DNA of 64,000 bases from CAVUCE01 sp963739985 (GCA_963739985.1 CAVUCE010000021.1:186001-250000), one strand, 5' to 3'; positions 24,962-34,561 are shown, numbered from the stretch's first letter. A program made the numbers and translations. The notes: a model not told the origin generated them from the sequence alone.

Positions 24962-27379
24962 ATGTTTATGATGAAATTACTTTCTTTTTTAATCATAATT
25001 TTCTCGGCAGTAAATATTGCTCAAACTTTTTCGGTAACAGGGAAAGTCTTTGAAGATAAAACAAATTCGCCTTTAAGTTATGCTAATGTTCGTATTGAGC
25101 ATTCTACAATGGGAACTGCAGCTAATAAAAACGGTGAGTTTCAGTTGAAATTAAATGGTGGTAAATATTCTCTGATAACATCGTTTATTGGTTATAAGTC
25201 CGATACAATTTCAATCGATGTTCAAAGCAATATTAACGGATTAGTAATAAAACTTGAGCAATCAAATGTTAATTTCCCGGAAATTGTTGTTAAACCGGGA
25301 CATAATCCTGCGCTTGATATTATTCGGAATGCGATAAATAGAAAACATGAAAGGAATAAGTATTTAAACAGCTATGAATACCAAGCATATACAAAAGGAG
25401 TAATTAGAACTAATAAAAATTTTGCCGCGGGAAATAATAGCATAACTTTGGGAATTGGTGGTAACGATACGGCAGCGCTAAAGATTGATGGAATAATCGA
25501 AAATGAAAGTAAAGGTTATTTTGAGAAACCCGGTCACTTTAAAGAAGTAATTTTAGCAAGAAAGCAAACTTCCAATTTTTCTTCTTCTATAAATGTTCTA
25601 ACCGGTGGAAGGCTGAGTCAGGACTTTTACCGTGATGATATTCTCTTCTTTGATCGTTCTATTCCCGGTCCGTTATCGGATGATGCACTATCGTATTACT
25701 ATTTCTATATTCAAAAAGTATTAGCTATTGATAAACGTAAAATATATAAAATATTTGTAGCACCCGATAATCCTAGTGATCCGGGTTTTGTAGGCTCTGT
25801 GTTTATTACTGACAGTACATTTGATTTAATGAAAGTTGATTTACAATTAAATCGAGCAGCAAACACCGGAGGTATTTTTGATTCAATAAATGTATTTCAA
25901 CAATTTGCCGCATTTAATGATTCTGTATTTATGCCTGTTGATTATCGACTATTCTTTACTGCGAATTTTCTCGGGTTGGCAAGAATCGGAGTAGAGCTTA
26001 ACACGATACTTTACAATTACAAAATTAATCCAAAAATAAATGAAGATCTTTTTAATAAAGCTATTATAACAGTTTTGCCTAATGCTGATGATAAAGACTC
26101 AACTTACTGGAAGAATATTCAAACAATTCCCGGAACAAGGGAAGAAGCGCAAGCTTACAAGAGAATTGATAGCCTGACTAATGTTCCTAGGACTTTCTGG
26201 GATGATTTTTCTCCGCTTTCAACAACAATCGATTTTTCAAATGAGTTTTCCACCAGTGCGCCTCTTGGTATGTATCATTTTAACAGAGTTGAAGGAAACG
26301 CTTTGAGTTTCGGAATATTTCTAAGAAGGGCATTTGAAAAAAGACTAAATTCATCGCTCCAATTTGATTATGGTTTTTCTGATAAAAAATTAAAAACTGA
26401 TTTTTCCTCAAGTTATCTTTTCGGCGATTATAGAACCTATAAACTATCATTAAATGCATATAACAAACTCAACATTCTCTTTGGCGAATCGGAAGATTAC
26501 AACGAACTTACCTCAACTGCTTTAGCATTACTTACTAAATATGAGTTTAGAGATTATTATTATTCTAAAGGTTTCACTATTAATGCTTCAGGCGAAGTTT
26601 TTCCAATTCTAAAACTAAATCTGGGATTTCTGAACAGAACCGATAATAACGCTTTTAAGAACAGTGATTTCTCTTTTTTCCGCAAAGATCAAAAGTTTAG
26701 AAGTAATCCGCCTATTTATGAAACAAAAGTTAATGCGCTTACAGCGGGTTTTAGATTGGATTTTAGAAATTATATTGAAGATGGTTTTTTTAGAAGAAGA
26801 ACTTCTCTGGGAAAATCATATATAATTTTCACCGGAGATATAACTTATTCCCCAAAAAGCTTTTTGAAAAGCGGAGTCAATTTTACAAAGTATGATTTAT
26901 TTACTTTCGGTACAATTAATACTTTTAAGTCAGCCAAGTTAAATTTTAGAATTCAAGGTGTTTATAATGATGGATTGCTCCCTTATCAAATGCTGTATGC
27001 TCTTCCCGGGAATATAGATTTAGCAAGTAAACATTTTACGTTTCGAACATTAAATGTTAATGAGATTTTAGGAAGCCGTGTTGTAACTTTAAATTTAGAA
27101 CATAACTTCAGAGATGAAATATTTAAGTGGCTCGGAATTCCTGGATTAAAAAATTGGGAAATTCAATTGAACACATTTCTTAATGCTGCTTATTCAACTT
27201 TAGGGAATGAAACAAAAAATAATTTACCAATTCCGGTAAAAGAATTTAAACATCCTTTTTATGAAATTGGATTCGGGCTAAGTCACGTTTTATTTCCTAT
27301 AGAGTTAGAGTTTGCATGGAAGCTTAATTACAGAAATGGAAATAATTTTAGGATTGGCTTGAATACTTTCGTTTTTTAG
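24962..27379 (+). CDS. DUF5686 outer-membrane protein with carboxypeptidase-regulatory domain
   Basis: Outer-membrane protein typical of Bacteroidetes. After a signal peptide (1-22) comes a carboxypeptidase-regulatory-like beta-sandwich (about 25-107: VTGKVFEDKTNSPLSYANVRIEHSTMGTAANKNGEFQL), the same plug-associated domain seen on TonB-dependent receptors, then a long DUF5686 region (about 115-805) with alternating aromatic beta strands that could form a large barrel, ending in NGNNFRIGLNTFVF with a terminal Phe as expected for an outer-membrane barrel. No TonB box is visible. Several start codons are clustered (ATG at 24962, 24968, 24971); the exact one is unsure. Function unknown; possibly assembly or attachment of surface proteins. 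Confidence 0.85.
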   Translation: MFMMKLLSFLIIIFSAVNIAQTFSVTGKVFEDKTNSPLSYANVRIEHSTMGTAANKNGEFQLKLNGGKYSLITSFIGYKSDTISIDVQSNINGLVIKLEQSNVNFPEIVVKPGHNPALDIIRNAINRKHERNKYLNSYEYQAYTKGVIRTNKNFAAGNNSITLGIGGNDTAALKIDGIIENESKGYFEKPGHFKEVILARKQTSNFSSSINVLTGGRLSQDFYRDDILFFDRSIPGPLSDDALSYYYFYIQKVLAIDKRKIYKIFVAPDNPSDPGFVGSVFITDSTFDLMKVDLQLNRAANTGGIFDSINVFQQFAAFNDSVFMPVDYRLFFTANFLGLARIGVELNTILYNYKINPKINEDLFNKAIITVLPNADDKDSTYWKNIQTIPGTREEAQAYKRIDSLTNVPRTFWDDFSPLSTTIDFSNEFSTSAPLGMYHFNRVEGNALSFGIFLRRAFEKRLNSSLQFDYGFSDKKLKTDFSSSYLFGDYRTYKLSLNAYNKLNILFGESEDYNELTSTALALLTKYEFRDYYYSKGFTINASGEVFPILKLNLGFLNRTDNNAFKNSDFSFFRKDQKFRSNPPIYETKVNALTAGFRLDFRNYIEDGFFRRRTSLGKSYIIFTGDITYSPKSFLKSGVNFTKYDLFTFGTINTFKSAKLNFRIQGVYNDGLLPYQMLYALPGNIDLASKHFTFRTLNVNEILGSRVVTLNLEHNFRDEIFKWLGIPGLKNWEIQLNTFLNAAYSTLGNETKNNLPIPVKEFKHPFYEIGFGLSHVLFPIELEFAWKLNYRNGNNFRIGLNTFVF

Positions 27380-27422
27380 CATTAGTAATGATTGTTAAGA
27401 ATTGCTTTTTCCTTTAAAAAAT

Positions 27423-27447
27423 AAAAGCGCTCACAAGGAGCGCTTTT
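27423..27447 (+). terminator. bidirectional rho-independent terminator
   Basis: The perfect 10-bp stem AAAAGCGCTC/GAGCGCTTTT with loop ACAAG lies between the converging DUF5686 and RNA-binding protein genes. It has T- and A-runs on either side, so it can serve both. Confidence 0.88.
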
Positions 27448-27473
27448 AGTATTGCAAGTTCAAAAATATTATT

Positions 27474-27725
27474 TTAGCTTTTTGGTTTTGCTTCGCTAAC
27501 GATAATGCTACGACCTTGAACGTCAGTACCATTTAATGCTTGAATTGCTTTACTTGCCTCAGATTCGTCTTCCATTTCAACGAAGCCAAATCCTCTGGAT
27601 CTACCGGTCTGACGATCGGTAATAACTTTTGCAGAAACAACTGTACCGTGCGGTTCGAAAACTGCTTTAAGGCTGTCGTCATTTACTGCCCATGGGAGAG
27701 ATCCCACAAAAAGTTTAGTACTCAC
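27474..27725 (-). CDS. RRM-domain RNA-binding protein (Rbp-type)
   Basis: An 83-residue single-RRM protein, like the cold-inducible Rbp proteins of cyanobacteria and Bacteroidetes; binds single-stranded RNA. RNP2 is KLFVGSLPW (3-11) and RNP1 is SRGFGFVEM (about 43-51), with the aromatic residues intact. It has a short basic tail (EAKPKS). The start is a GTG preceded by AGAGGTAA at a good distance. A hairpin lies in the 5' leader 33-53 nt upstream of the start and may attenuate or autoregulate expression. Single-gene unit ended by the bidirectional terminator. Confidence 0.92.
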   Translation of the reverse strand: MSTKLFVGSLPWAVNDDSLKAVFEPHGTVVSAKVITDRQTGRSRGFGFVEMEDESEASKAIQALNGTDVQGRSIIVSEAKPKS

Positions 27726-28031
27726 TAACTTACCTCTAAAAAATAATTAATAAAACGATGCGGCTTTTTAAGCCGCATTCCAAAATAAAATAAATATCTA
27801 AAAAAACAAAATAAAATTTTGTTAACAAAGCATTTAAAAGCCTTGTTTTTGTTTAATTTTTAAACAATTTAGGATGAAATCGTAAAAATTTTCGTTTTGA
27901 GATGAAAAAAATTATAAAAAATGCGGGATTAAGTATTAATTAACTAATAAATTAGTGTGTTTATCTATTGTATTTTATCTTAAAATTGGGCTTAAAGATT
28001 TGATCATAACATTAAACAATGTTTCAATTTC
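27726..28031. other. 306-bp intergenic region upstream of rbp
   Basis: Very AT-rich leader and promoter region of the RNA-binding protein. It holds the 27758-27778 hairpin and the inverted repeat TTGTTTAA-ttt-TTAAACAA at 27849-27867. No gene seen. Confidence 0.65.
27758..27778 (-). promoter_or_regulatory. leader hairpin of the RNA-binding protein gene
   Basis: The perfect 9-bp stem ATGCGGCTT/AAGCCGCAT with a 3-nt loop is followed, on the coding strand, by the T-rich stretch CGTTTTATTAATTATTTTTT and then the AGAGGTAA ribosome site. It resembles an intrinsic terminator placed in the 5' leader, as in attenuation. Confidence 0.5.
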
Positions 28032-29108
28032 CTACCAAAATGAGTTTCCATCTTTTATACGCTTCCAATAATCAGTATATTTTTGCTGCGTTACAATTCC
28101 AATTGGTCCCTGATAAATTCCGCCTTCCTGGAATCCGTCAAAAACTCTAACTGTAATTAAATTCTTTTGATTGAAATTAATTACTCCTTTTGGAATATAA
28201 TAGCTACGTAATTCATTATATGTCTGGCTCATGGGAAACGGATCTTGTGGATTGGATATTTCTCCGGTGGATCCTACTACTTTTCCATTTATAAAAACCT
28301 GATCGTAATCGTCTATTTTACCCATCGATAAAACAAGTCGATCGTTTTTAAGATTATCGGGAATATAAACCTCTTTTTTGTACCAGGCGTAACCGTTATA
28401 ATCCGGAAAACCTTGTGTTTCCCAATGACCCGGAACGATTATGTTAGTCCAATTTGCATCGTTTTGTGTCTGATATTTCCAATTTAAATTATCGCCGGTT
28501 CTGAATTGCCATTTGCCTTCAAGAGGAATATCGCATTGTAAATAATTCTCTCGAATATAAATGCCTATATCGCCGCGTAAAATACCACCCTGTAATTCTG
28601 AATCATAAACTCTAACAGCTAAAACATTTTCCCCTGATGGATTAAAGAACTCAGCGGGAAGCGGATATTTTCTGAATAAATTATACGCAGTTTCAAAGTT
28701 TGGCGGAAGTTTGCCGCCTGTTCCAATTAAATGTCCGTTTAAGTATGTTTCGTCAGCGTCGTCAACATAACCTAAATATAAATATAATGTTTTGCCTTTG
28801 TATCTATCAGGAATTGTAAAACTTTTTCTGTACCAGGCATATCCGTTGTATCCATGGAATCCCTGATCTTCCCAAGCGCCGGGAACCTTTAGACTTTCCC
28901 ATTTACTGTCATTAAAATTTTCGTCTTTCCACCAGTTTTCATCACCAATATTAAATTTCCAATTTCCTTCCAGATTTACAATTTGTTTCCAGCTTTCTGC
29001 TTCAACCGGATTAGTATTCCCTATGCAGCCGTCCAGGAACAAATAAAAAGCAGAAATGATTATGACTCCGAGAAGAGAGTATATATTCCGATTATTATAT
29101 TGAGTCAT
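28032..29108 (-). CDS. lipoprotein of two tandem GH2-type jelly-roll (galactose-binding-like) domains
   Basis: Surface-exposed glycan-binding candidate with no catalytic domain. A lipoprotein signal ends at C28 (FLDGC). Two copies of the beta-galactosidase/sialate-esterase N-terminal jelly roll follow with an exact 150-residue period: GNWKFN at 49 and GKWQFR at 198, VPGAWEDQGFHGYNGYAWYRK at 75 and VPGHWETQGFPDYNGYAWYKK at 225, and the ending VRVYDSELQGGI / VRVFDGFQEGGI. The shared motif VPGxWExQGFxxYNGYAWY is the classic GH2 sugar-binding-domain signature. The active-site TIM barrel of GH2 is absent. It probably captures polysaccharide at the cell surface; the ligand is not known. Confidence 0.83.
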   Translation of the reverse strand: MTQYNNRNIYSLLGVIIISAFYLFLDGCIGNTNPVEAESWKQIVNLEGNWKFNIGDENWWKDENFNDSKWESLKVPGAWEDQGFHGYNGYAWYRKSFTIPDRYKGKTLYLYLGYVDDADETYLNGHLIGTGGKLPPNFETAYNLFRKYPLPAEFFNPSGENVLAVRVYDSELQGGILRGDIGIYIRENYLQCDIPLEGKWQFRTGDNLNWKYQTQNDANWTNIIVPGHWETQGFPDYNGYAWYKKEVYIPDNLKNDRLVLSMGKIDDYDQVFINGKVVGSTGEISNPQDPFPMSQTYNELRSYYIPKGVINFNQKNLITVRVFDGFQEGGIYQGPIGIVTQQKYTDYWKRIKDGNSFW

Positions 29109-29213
29109 AAGAGTTTCTCTGTGCTGATTTCATGAAAATTATTCATCATTACTAAAAATTATGTCATCCAAAGGTAAAGAATTGTAAAATATTGTCATCA
29201 AATTAAACTTAAT

Positions 29214-29657
29214 TTATTCACCAACATTAACATATCCGCCTGCTCTTGCTAAGTATTCTACATATATGGCCTGGCTCATATTTCTAACTTTTACATTATC
29301 GTCATTTTGAGCAAGCGCTTTAACTGCATTTAAACCTTCCGGAGCATTTATGTAGAATAAAGACAAAGCAATTAATATTTTAGTATTAGGATTTTCTTCG
29401 GTTTGTAATAAATCCAACAAAGGATTTACAGCTTCTTTAACACCATATTTACCGGCAAAGTATATGCAATTTCTCTTAACGCCTTCATTTTCCGAGTTTA
29501 TTCCGTTTACAAGATTTTGGATTGCGTATTTATTATTGAATCCTGTGGTTGAGCTTTTACTTTGTGCAAATCCCGTTGCTGAGAATACTAATAATGCTAA
29601 CAAAAAAGCTATAACCGAATTTCTTTTTTGCCTAGTTGTAACTGTTACCTGTTTCAT
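29214..29657 (-). CDS. exported HEAT-repeat protein
   Basis: A 147-residue protein with a signal peptide (hydrophobic 14-31, cleavage near FAQ at 32) followed by two to three short helical HEAT/PBS-like repeats: VKRNCIYFAGKYGVKEAVNPLLDLL, TKILIALSLFYINAPEGLNAVKAL and VKVRNMSQAIYVEYLAR. Such repeats bind proteins. No catalytic feature. It lies next to the two-component genes (149 bp from the response regulator) on the same strand but with its own leader, so a regulatory link is only a possibility. Confidence 0.72.
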   Translation of the reverse strand: MKQVTVTTRQKRNSVIAFLLALLVFSATGFAQSKSSTTGFNNKYAIQNLVNGINSENEGVKRNCIYFAGKYGVKEAVNPLLDLLQTEENPNTKILIALSLFYINAPEGLNAVKALAQNDDNVKVRNMSQAIYVEYLARAGGYVNVGE

Positions 29658-29805
29658 TTTTTCCTCCTGATTAAAGTTTAGTTTTGTTTAACTTCTACTT
29701 CAAAATTACAGTAGGAATTTGTAACAGGTGTCATCAATAAGTAAAAGAGTTGTAAAGAATTGTCACAACGCTTTATAAATTATAAATACATTATTTATGA
29801 ACTAA

Positions 29806-30495
29806 TTAATCGATAAGTTTATAACCAATTCCATGAACAGTTATAATAATTTGAGGATGATTAAAATCATTCTCAATTTTTTGTCGTAGTTTTAAGATAA
29901 AATTATCTACCGTACGAGTTGTGGGAGTTTCTTCGTAACCCCAAATATTCGATAATAAATCATCTCTGCTAACAGTTTTATTTTTGTGTTTCCAAAGATA
30001 ATTTAGAATTTCAAATTCCTTATGAGACATTTGTACCGGCTTGTCTTCTTCAACTGCAGTGTAAGAAGAAAAATCAATTTGCAGTTTTCCTATAGATAGT
30101 ACTTTGTCAAGCTCATCTTCCGTTTGAATATCCTGACTTCTTCTTAATATAGCTTTTATACGTGCTAAAAGTTCTCGTAAGCTAAATGGCTTTGTGATAT
30201 AATCATCTGCACCTAATTCTAATCCCAGCACTTTATCTATTTCTTCACCTTTAGCAGTTAAAAGAATTATCGGGGTTGAAACGCCTTCTTTTCTAGCAGT
30301 TTTGCAAACATCAAAACCAGACATTTTAGGCATCATGACGTCTAGAAGTATTAAGTTATATTTCTCTTCTAAAATTTTGTTTAAGCCAGTTTCTCCGTCT
30401 TCCGCAATGTCAACTTCATAACCTTCAAATTCCAGGTTATCTCTTAATCCCATTCTCATGTTGGGTTCGTCTTCAACAATTAAAATTTTTGTCAT
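29806..30495 (-). CDS. OmpR/PhoB-family response regulator
   Basis: Two-domain DNA-binding regulator. The receiver domain (1-120) keeps the acidic pocket (E8-D9), the phosphoacceptor D52 in ILLDVMMPKMSG, the switch Thr in ILLTAKGEE (about 80), and the Lys in DYITKPFSLREL (about 102). The C-terminal winged helix (about 140-229) includes the recognition-helix region TRTVDNFILKLRQKIE and the ending VHGIGYKLID. It is 18 bp downstream of the histidine kinase gene, so they form an operon and a cognate pair. Target genes unknown. Confidence 0.95.
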   Translation of the reverse strand: MTKILIVEDEPNMRMGLRDNLEFEGYEVDIAEDGETGLNKILEEKYNLILLDVMMPKMSGFDVCKTARKEGVSTPIILLTAKGEEIDKVLGLELGADDYITKPFSLRELLARIKAILRRSQDIQTEDELDKVLSIGKLQIDFSSYTAVEEDKPVQMSHKEFEILNYLWKHKNKTVSRDDLLSNIWGYEETPTTRTVDNFILKLRQKIENDFNHPQIIITVHGIGYKLID

Positions 30496-30513
30496 AATTT
30501 TACCTATATAAAA

Positions 30514-32079
30514 TCAGTTATTGTTCAATGGAAAACTTAAAATAAATTTGCTGCCTTTGCCAGAGGCACTTTCTATTGAGATTGTTCCTTTATGAGCTTG
30601 AATAATGTGCTTGACCAAAGTTAAACCAAGTCCGGTTCCTTTTGTGTTATGCACTAATCCGCTTGAAACCCTAAAAAATTTCTCAAAAATTCTTTTTTGA
30701 TCTTCGGGCGCAATTCCAATTCCATGATCTTCAACAGTTATCACAATATTATTTTGTTTTAGTTCGCTTTTAATTTTAACATACTTTTCTTTTTCGCTGT
30801 ATTTTGTAGCATTATCAATAAGGTTTATGATAGCTTCGGCAATCGCTTCAGAGTCGCAATTAAAATTTTTAACGTTATCCGATGTTTCTAGCTCGAACTT
30901 AAATCCGTTATTCTCTAAATGAAATTTATAAGTTTTGAAAATATTTTCCAGTACTTCATTAATGTTTGTATTTTCAAAATGATAAGTTCTCTTGCCTGCT
31001 TCCATTTTAGAAAAGTTAAGAATTTTATTTACTATTCTTCCTAAACGATTAGTTTCTTGACTAATGATAGTATAATATTCTTTTTTGCGTTCTTCAGATT
31101 TTACACGTCCAAGTTCCAGAGTTTCCGAAAACATACTAATTAACGCTAACGGAGTTCTCAGCTCATGCGAAACATTTGACACAAAGTCGGATTTAATTTG
31201 TGCGAGTTCTATTTCCTTTTTAATGTTTCTAAATACAATCCAAACTCCGATGGATAAAAGAACTATTAATATCACAATTAAAATTAGGTTTGTTTTCGCC
31301 CGTTCTTTTACCAGATCTTCAATTGTACCGCCTTTTAAAGCTATTCCCAAATTATAATCGGGTAAAAACCATAAAGGTTTGTACTGCTGAATAATATTTA
31401 TATCTGAAGGAGAGTTGATGTTATAATCGTAATGTTCTTTATCTTTCGAAATTGATGCTATAAACTCGTCTTCAATTACACTTTTTATTTTTGGTCCCAG
31501 TACACCGCGGATAAATTCTTTAGAGTTAATAGCAATGCCGCACAAAATCTGCTTACCGTTTTTATCCTCGGTTAGAAATATTATGAATGTAATATTTTTA
31601 AAGCTTTTACTTTGCACAGGTTCAAGTTTGTGATAACCTTTTTTAAGATACTTTCCGAGATTAGTTATTTGACCTTTGTTGCTGACTAGAACAGATACTA
31701 AATCACCTTTATTAATTTGATCTTCGGGACCTTGTTGTCGCTCATATATGTCTGTAATATTTAATGATGATTGCTCAGAAGTGAATACAAAATTGATAGA
31801 AGGATTTTCATTAATAAATTTTTTGATTGAATTATCAATCGAGTTCTGTTGTGTAGGATTTTCGAATAAAGCTGAAATTTTACCGGACCAACTGGTGGCA
31901 ACATCCTCCGAATATTGATTAACAGAAAATAAAATTGCTTCAAGCTGGTTGTTATAAATCCGCTCGATTACTTTTTCATTTTGGCTAAGAGAACTTAGTT
32001 CATATACGGAAAAAAAGACAGCAGGCAATAAAATTACAAGGGAAAGTATAATTCCTAATTTTTTAACAGTCTTATTCAT
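30514..32079 (-). CDS. membrane sensor histidine kinase
   Basis: Transmembrane kinase partner of the adjacent regulator. It has an N-terminal membrane helix (8-28), a large periplasmic sensor region (about 30-262), a second membrane helix (263-284), and a cytoplasmic kinase. The HisKA H-box is FVSNVSHELRTP with phospho-acceptor H305. The ATPase lobe carries the N-box NLIDNATKY, G1 VEDHGIGI, and the G2 segment GTGLGLTLV. All catalytic boxes are present. The periplasmic region shows no recognisable family, so its signal is unknown. Start is the ATG at 32079. Confidence 0.93.
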   Translation of the reverse strand: MNKTVKKLGIILSLVILLPAVFFSVYELSSLSQNEKVIERIYNNQLEAILFSVNQYSEDVATSWSGKISALFENPTQQNSIDNSIKKFINENPSINFVFTSEQSSLNITDIYERQQGPEDQINKGDLVSVLVSNKGQITNLGKYLKKGYHKLEPVQSKSFKNITFIIFLTEDKNGKQILCGIAINSKEFIRGVLGPKIKSVIEDEFIASISKDKEHYDYNINSPSDINIIQQYKPLWFLPDYNLGIALKGGTIEDLVKERAKTNLILIVILIVLLSIGVWIVFRNIKKEIELAQIKSDFVSNVSHELRTPLALISMFSETLELGRVKSEERKKEYYTIISQETNRLGRIVNKILNFSKMEAGKRTYHFENTNINEVLENIFKTYKFHLENNGFKFELETSDNVKNFNCDSEAIAEAIINLIDNATKYSEKEKYVKIKSELKQNNIVITVEDHGIGIAPEDQKRIFEKFFRVSSGLVHNTKGTGLGLTLVKHIIQAHKGTISIESASGKGSKFILSFPLNNN

Positions 32080-32169
32080 ACGCAGGAAAATCCCCGGATT
32101 TATAAATCTAAACTGTAAATTAAATATTTTTAATTAAAAGTGTGGGGAAACTTTTCGACAAGTTAAATT

Positions 32170-32196
32170 TTAGCCCGCGGAAAAACCGCAGGCTAA
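32170..32196 (-). terminator. weak hairpin terminator after the T9SS cargo gene
   Basis: The arms TTAGCCCGCGG and CCGCAGGCTAA (one mismatch, 5-nt loop) lie 11 nt past the stop at 32207. The T-tract on the minus strand is poor, so termination efficiency is uncertain. Confidence 0.5.
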
Positions 32197-32206
32197 GAAG
32201 AATTTT

Positions 32207-34372
32207 TTATTCGAGTAAAATCATTTTAAGTGTTTTACTAAAGTTTTTTTGATTATTTAGTGATTTTGCATTGAATTTCAACAAATAAACTCCCGATGAA
32301 AAATTAGTTCCGTTCCATTTAAAGTTATAAGAACCTGCGGATAATATTCCGTTAAATAATTCATCAATTTTTTGACCTACCGAATTATAGATAGTTACCT
32401 TTACGTTACTGTTTCGAGGAATTTCAAATTTTATATTTGTTGTCGGGTTAAACGGATTCGGATAATTCTGATCAATTGAATAATTTTTAGGAATATTATT
32501 TTGATCTTTTACTTCAGTAACATTAGAACTGAAATTTACTTTTTCCGGCCCGTTATCTGCCAATATTAAACGTTTCCCATCAGTAACAGAAGTGTTCCAC
32601 ATAAGTGAAAATGATTTAACACTTAATGAATCCATTAATTTAGAGATTGCCTGATAGGGGATTGAAATTTTATTCCCGGTTGTATCCAGTGTATAATTTA
32701 ATCCCGAATAATTATTTGAATAAATGTTAAATTTATAGTCTAATGTATCATTATCCACATCAGTACTTTTTTGCCATTTAAATTTAACGCTGTCCTGAAG
32801 ATTCGAATTAGTTATGGTAAATGTTGTATCGGCATGGGGAGTTATTAAACTAAAATCACTCGGCGGATCATTAACCGGGATTACATTTATGTATACCTCA
32901 GCCCACGAACTATCTCCGTTTATATCCTTTATTGAATAACTTAGTGAATCTATTCCGTTAAAATCTTTAGGTGGATAATAGCGTATAGATTTTCGTTCCA
33001 AAAGCGTATTCGCATAACCAGCCGAGTTGCTTAAATTAATTTGATCAATATATACAGAATCATTTTGCGGTACACCGTCGTTTTGAACCAAGTTAATTGT
33101 TACATTTATATCTTCGTTAGTTGTTGCGGTATCATTAAAGGCGGTTGGTTTTTTAAATATTCGTTTATTTTGTAAGTCTATTCTATAAACCCACCCATCA
33201 TTATAACCGGTATTGCTAAAGCCGTCGGATTCTCCAATTCCTAAAAATCCTTTACCGGGAGCCTTTATAAAATCATTAGTTCTATCGGCTCCGTTACCAC
33301 CGAATTGATGTGCATTTATGATTTTTCCGCTATCACCTAATTGTGCAACAACTGAATTTACAAATAAACTATAACCTTTTATATTTCCCATAACGAATAT
33401 TTTCCCATCATCCGACTTCACAGCTTTATAAAATAAAGTGTCCTTGTAAGCTTTATTCCATTGTTGATCCCCGTTCTCGTTAACTTTCATTATATAACCT
33501 ATTCCTTTGTAAGCATAAGTATTGCAAAAAATTAAATAGCCGTTATCATCAGTTTGAAAAAGTCCGACTGGTTTTGCCGAACCGCCAACTATTGGATAGT
33601 CTTTGTACCAAAGAATATTTCCATTAACATCTGTTTTGATTAATCTTGTAGCGGAACTATCTCCTTGCCAGGTATAATCTCCGGCAATTGTAAATCCGCC
33701 GTCATGACTTGCTACAACGGCATCACCGCTTTGAGGTGTTAAAAAATCATCGAGATATGAATCACCTACATTTACTCTTGACATATCCTCTCTAAAAACT
33801 CGAATCATAGTCTTATAATAATCTTTATAATTGCCGATATTTGAACTATACTCCTGACCGGTAAGCAAAATATTTCCATTGCTTGCTATTGCCGCATCTG
33901 TTATCTCCTCGGTGTGTCCGCTGCTGCTTGTTTTAACAGCATCAAACTGAGTTTCAAGATTTCCGTCTTCATCAAATTTATATAATGAATGTTCCTGGGC
34001 ATATTTATTGGGAGCTTCCTGCATCCAGCCCCAGATAAAAACAATAATGCTGTCGTTTCTGGTTTTTATTGCTTTAACGGCATATTGTTTTTTAGGAAGG
34101 TAATAACTGTATGAGTTTTCTAAATTTCCTGAGCTGTCGATTTTTATCACATATGTATCTTCATTTTTTGAACCGGCTAAAATATATCCGCCGTCTGAAG
34201 TTTTTACTCCGGTATTAAGGTAATCGTTGTATTGCCCACCGTAGGCTTTTTGCCACTTTAAATTAGGAGATTCGTTTGAGTTACTTTGTGCGAAATTTGG
34301 TTTTATACAAAACATTAAAAATAAGAATAGTACAATTAATGATATTGCATTTAATTTGTAAATCTTTCTCAT
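32207..34372 (-). CDS. T9SS-exported protein with predicted beta-propeller and Ig-like domain
   Basis: Secreted, probably surface-attached protein. A signal peptide (about 1-28, FCIKPNFAQ) is followed by a beta-propeller-like region (about 35-400) with repeated blades such as GGYILAGSKNEDTYVIKID, GGFTIAGDYTWQGDSSATRLIK and NGYLIFCNTYAYKGIGYIMKV. Then comes a cadherin/VCBS-type Ig-like domain (about 405-500: DTATTNEDINVTINLVQNDG...FNGIDSLSYSIKD), a short FN3-like region, and the C-terminal type A sorting domain (about 636-721), YSIDQNYPNPFNPTTNIKF ending KTLKMILLE. No enzymatic motif. A role in adhesion or as a surface sensor is inferred only from architecture. Confidence 0.82.
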   Translation of the reverse strand: MRKIYKLNAISLIVLFLFLMFCIKPNFAQSNSNESPNLKWQKAYGGQYNDYLNTGVKTSDGGYILAGSKNEDTYVIKIDSSGNLENSYSYYLPKKQYAVKAIKTRNDSIIVFIWGWMQEAPNKYAQEHSLYKFDEDGNLETQFDAVKTSSSGHTEEITDAAIASNGNILLTGQEYSSNIGNYKDYYKTMIRVFREDMSRVNVGDSYLDDFLTPQSGDAVVASHDGGFTIAGDYTWQGDSSATRLIKTDVNGNILWYKDYPIVGGSAKPVGLFQTDDNGYLIFCNTYAYKGIGYIMKVNENGDQQWNKAYKDTLFYKAVKSDDGKIFVMGNIKGYSLFVNSVVAQLGDSGKIINAHQFGGNGADRTNDFIKAPGKGFLGIGESDGFSNTGYNDGWVYRIDLQNKRIFKKPTAFNDTATTNEDINVTINLVQNDGVPQNDSVYIDQINLSNSAGYANTLLERKSIRYYPPKDFNGIDSLSYSIKDINGDSSWAEVYINVIPVNDPPSDFSLITPHADTTFTITNSNLQDSVKFKWQKSTDVDNDTLDYKFNIYSNNYSGLNYTLDTTGNKISIPYQAISKLMDSLSVKSFSLMWNTSVTDGKRLILADNGPEKVNFSSNVTEVKDQNNIPKNYSIDQNYPNPFNPTTNIKFEIPRNSNVKVTIYNSVGQKIDELFNGILSAGSYNFKWNGTNFSSGVYLLKFNAKSLNNQKNFSKTLKMILLE

Positions 34373-34561
34373 ATTGCTCTCCTGGTATTTTTATCAATTC
34401 TTTTTTTTGTTCATCAGATTCCGGAAGTTGCAAAATCAATCTTAGAAAGAACACTTAGTTCTTTTTAAATAGCATTGCTTGCTGAGTACTATTTATGGTA
34501 AGAAAGATATAGCGGTTTTTCAAACAGAAGTGATTAATATAACGATGAAAATTCGAAGAAT

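Noticed and set aside
29806..32079. PorX/PorY T9SS regulatory pair
   Set aside because: The response regulator has an OmpR winged helix, whereas PorX carries a receiver joined to a PglZ-like domain. The pair is an ordinary OmpR/HisKA system.
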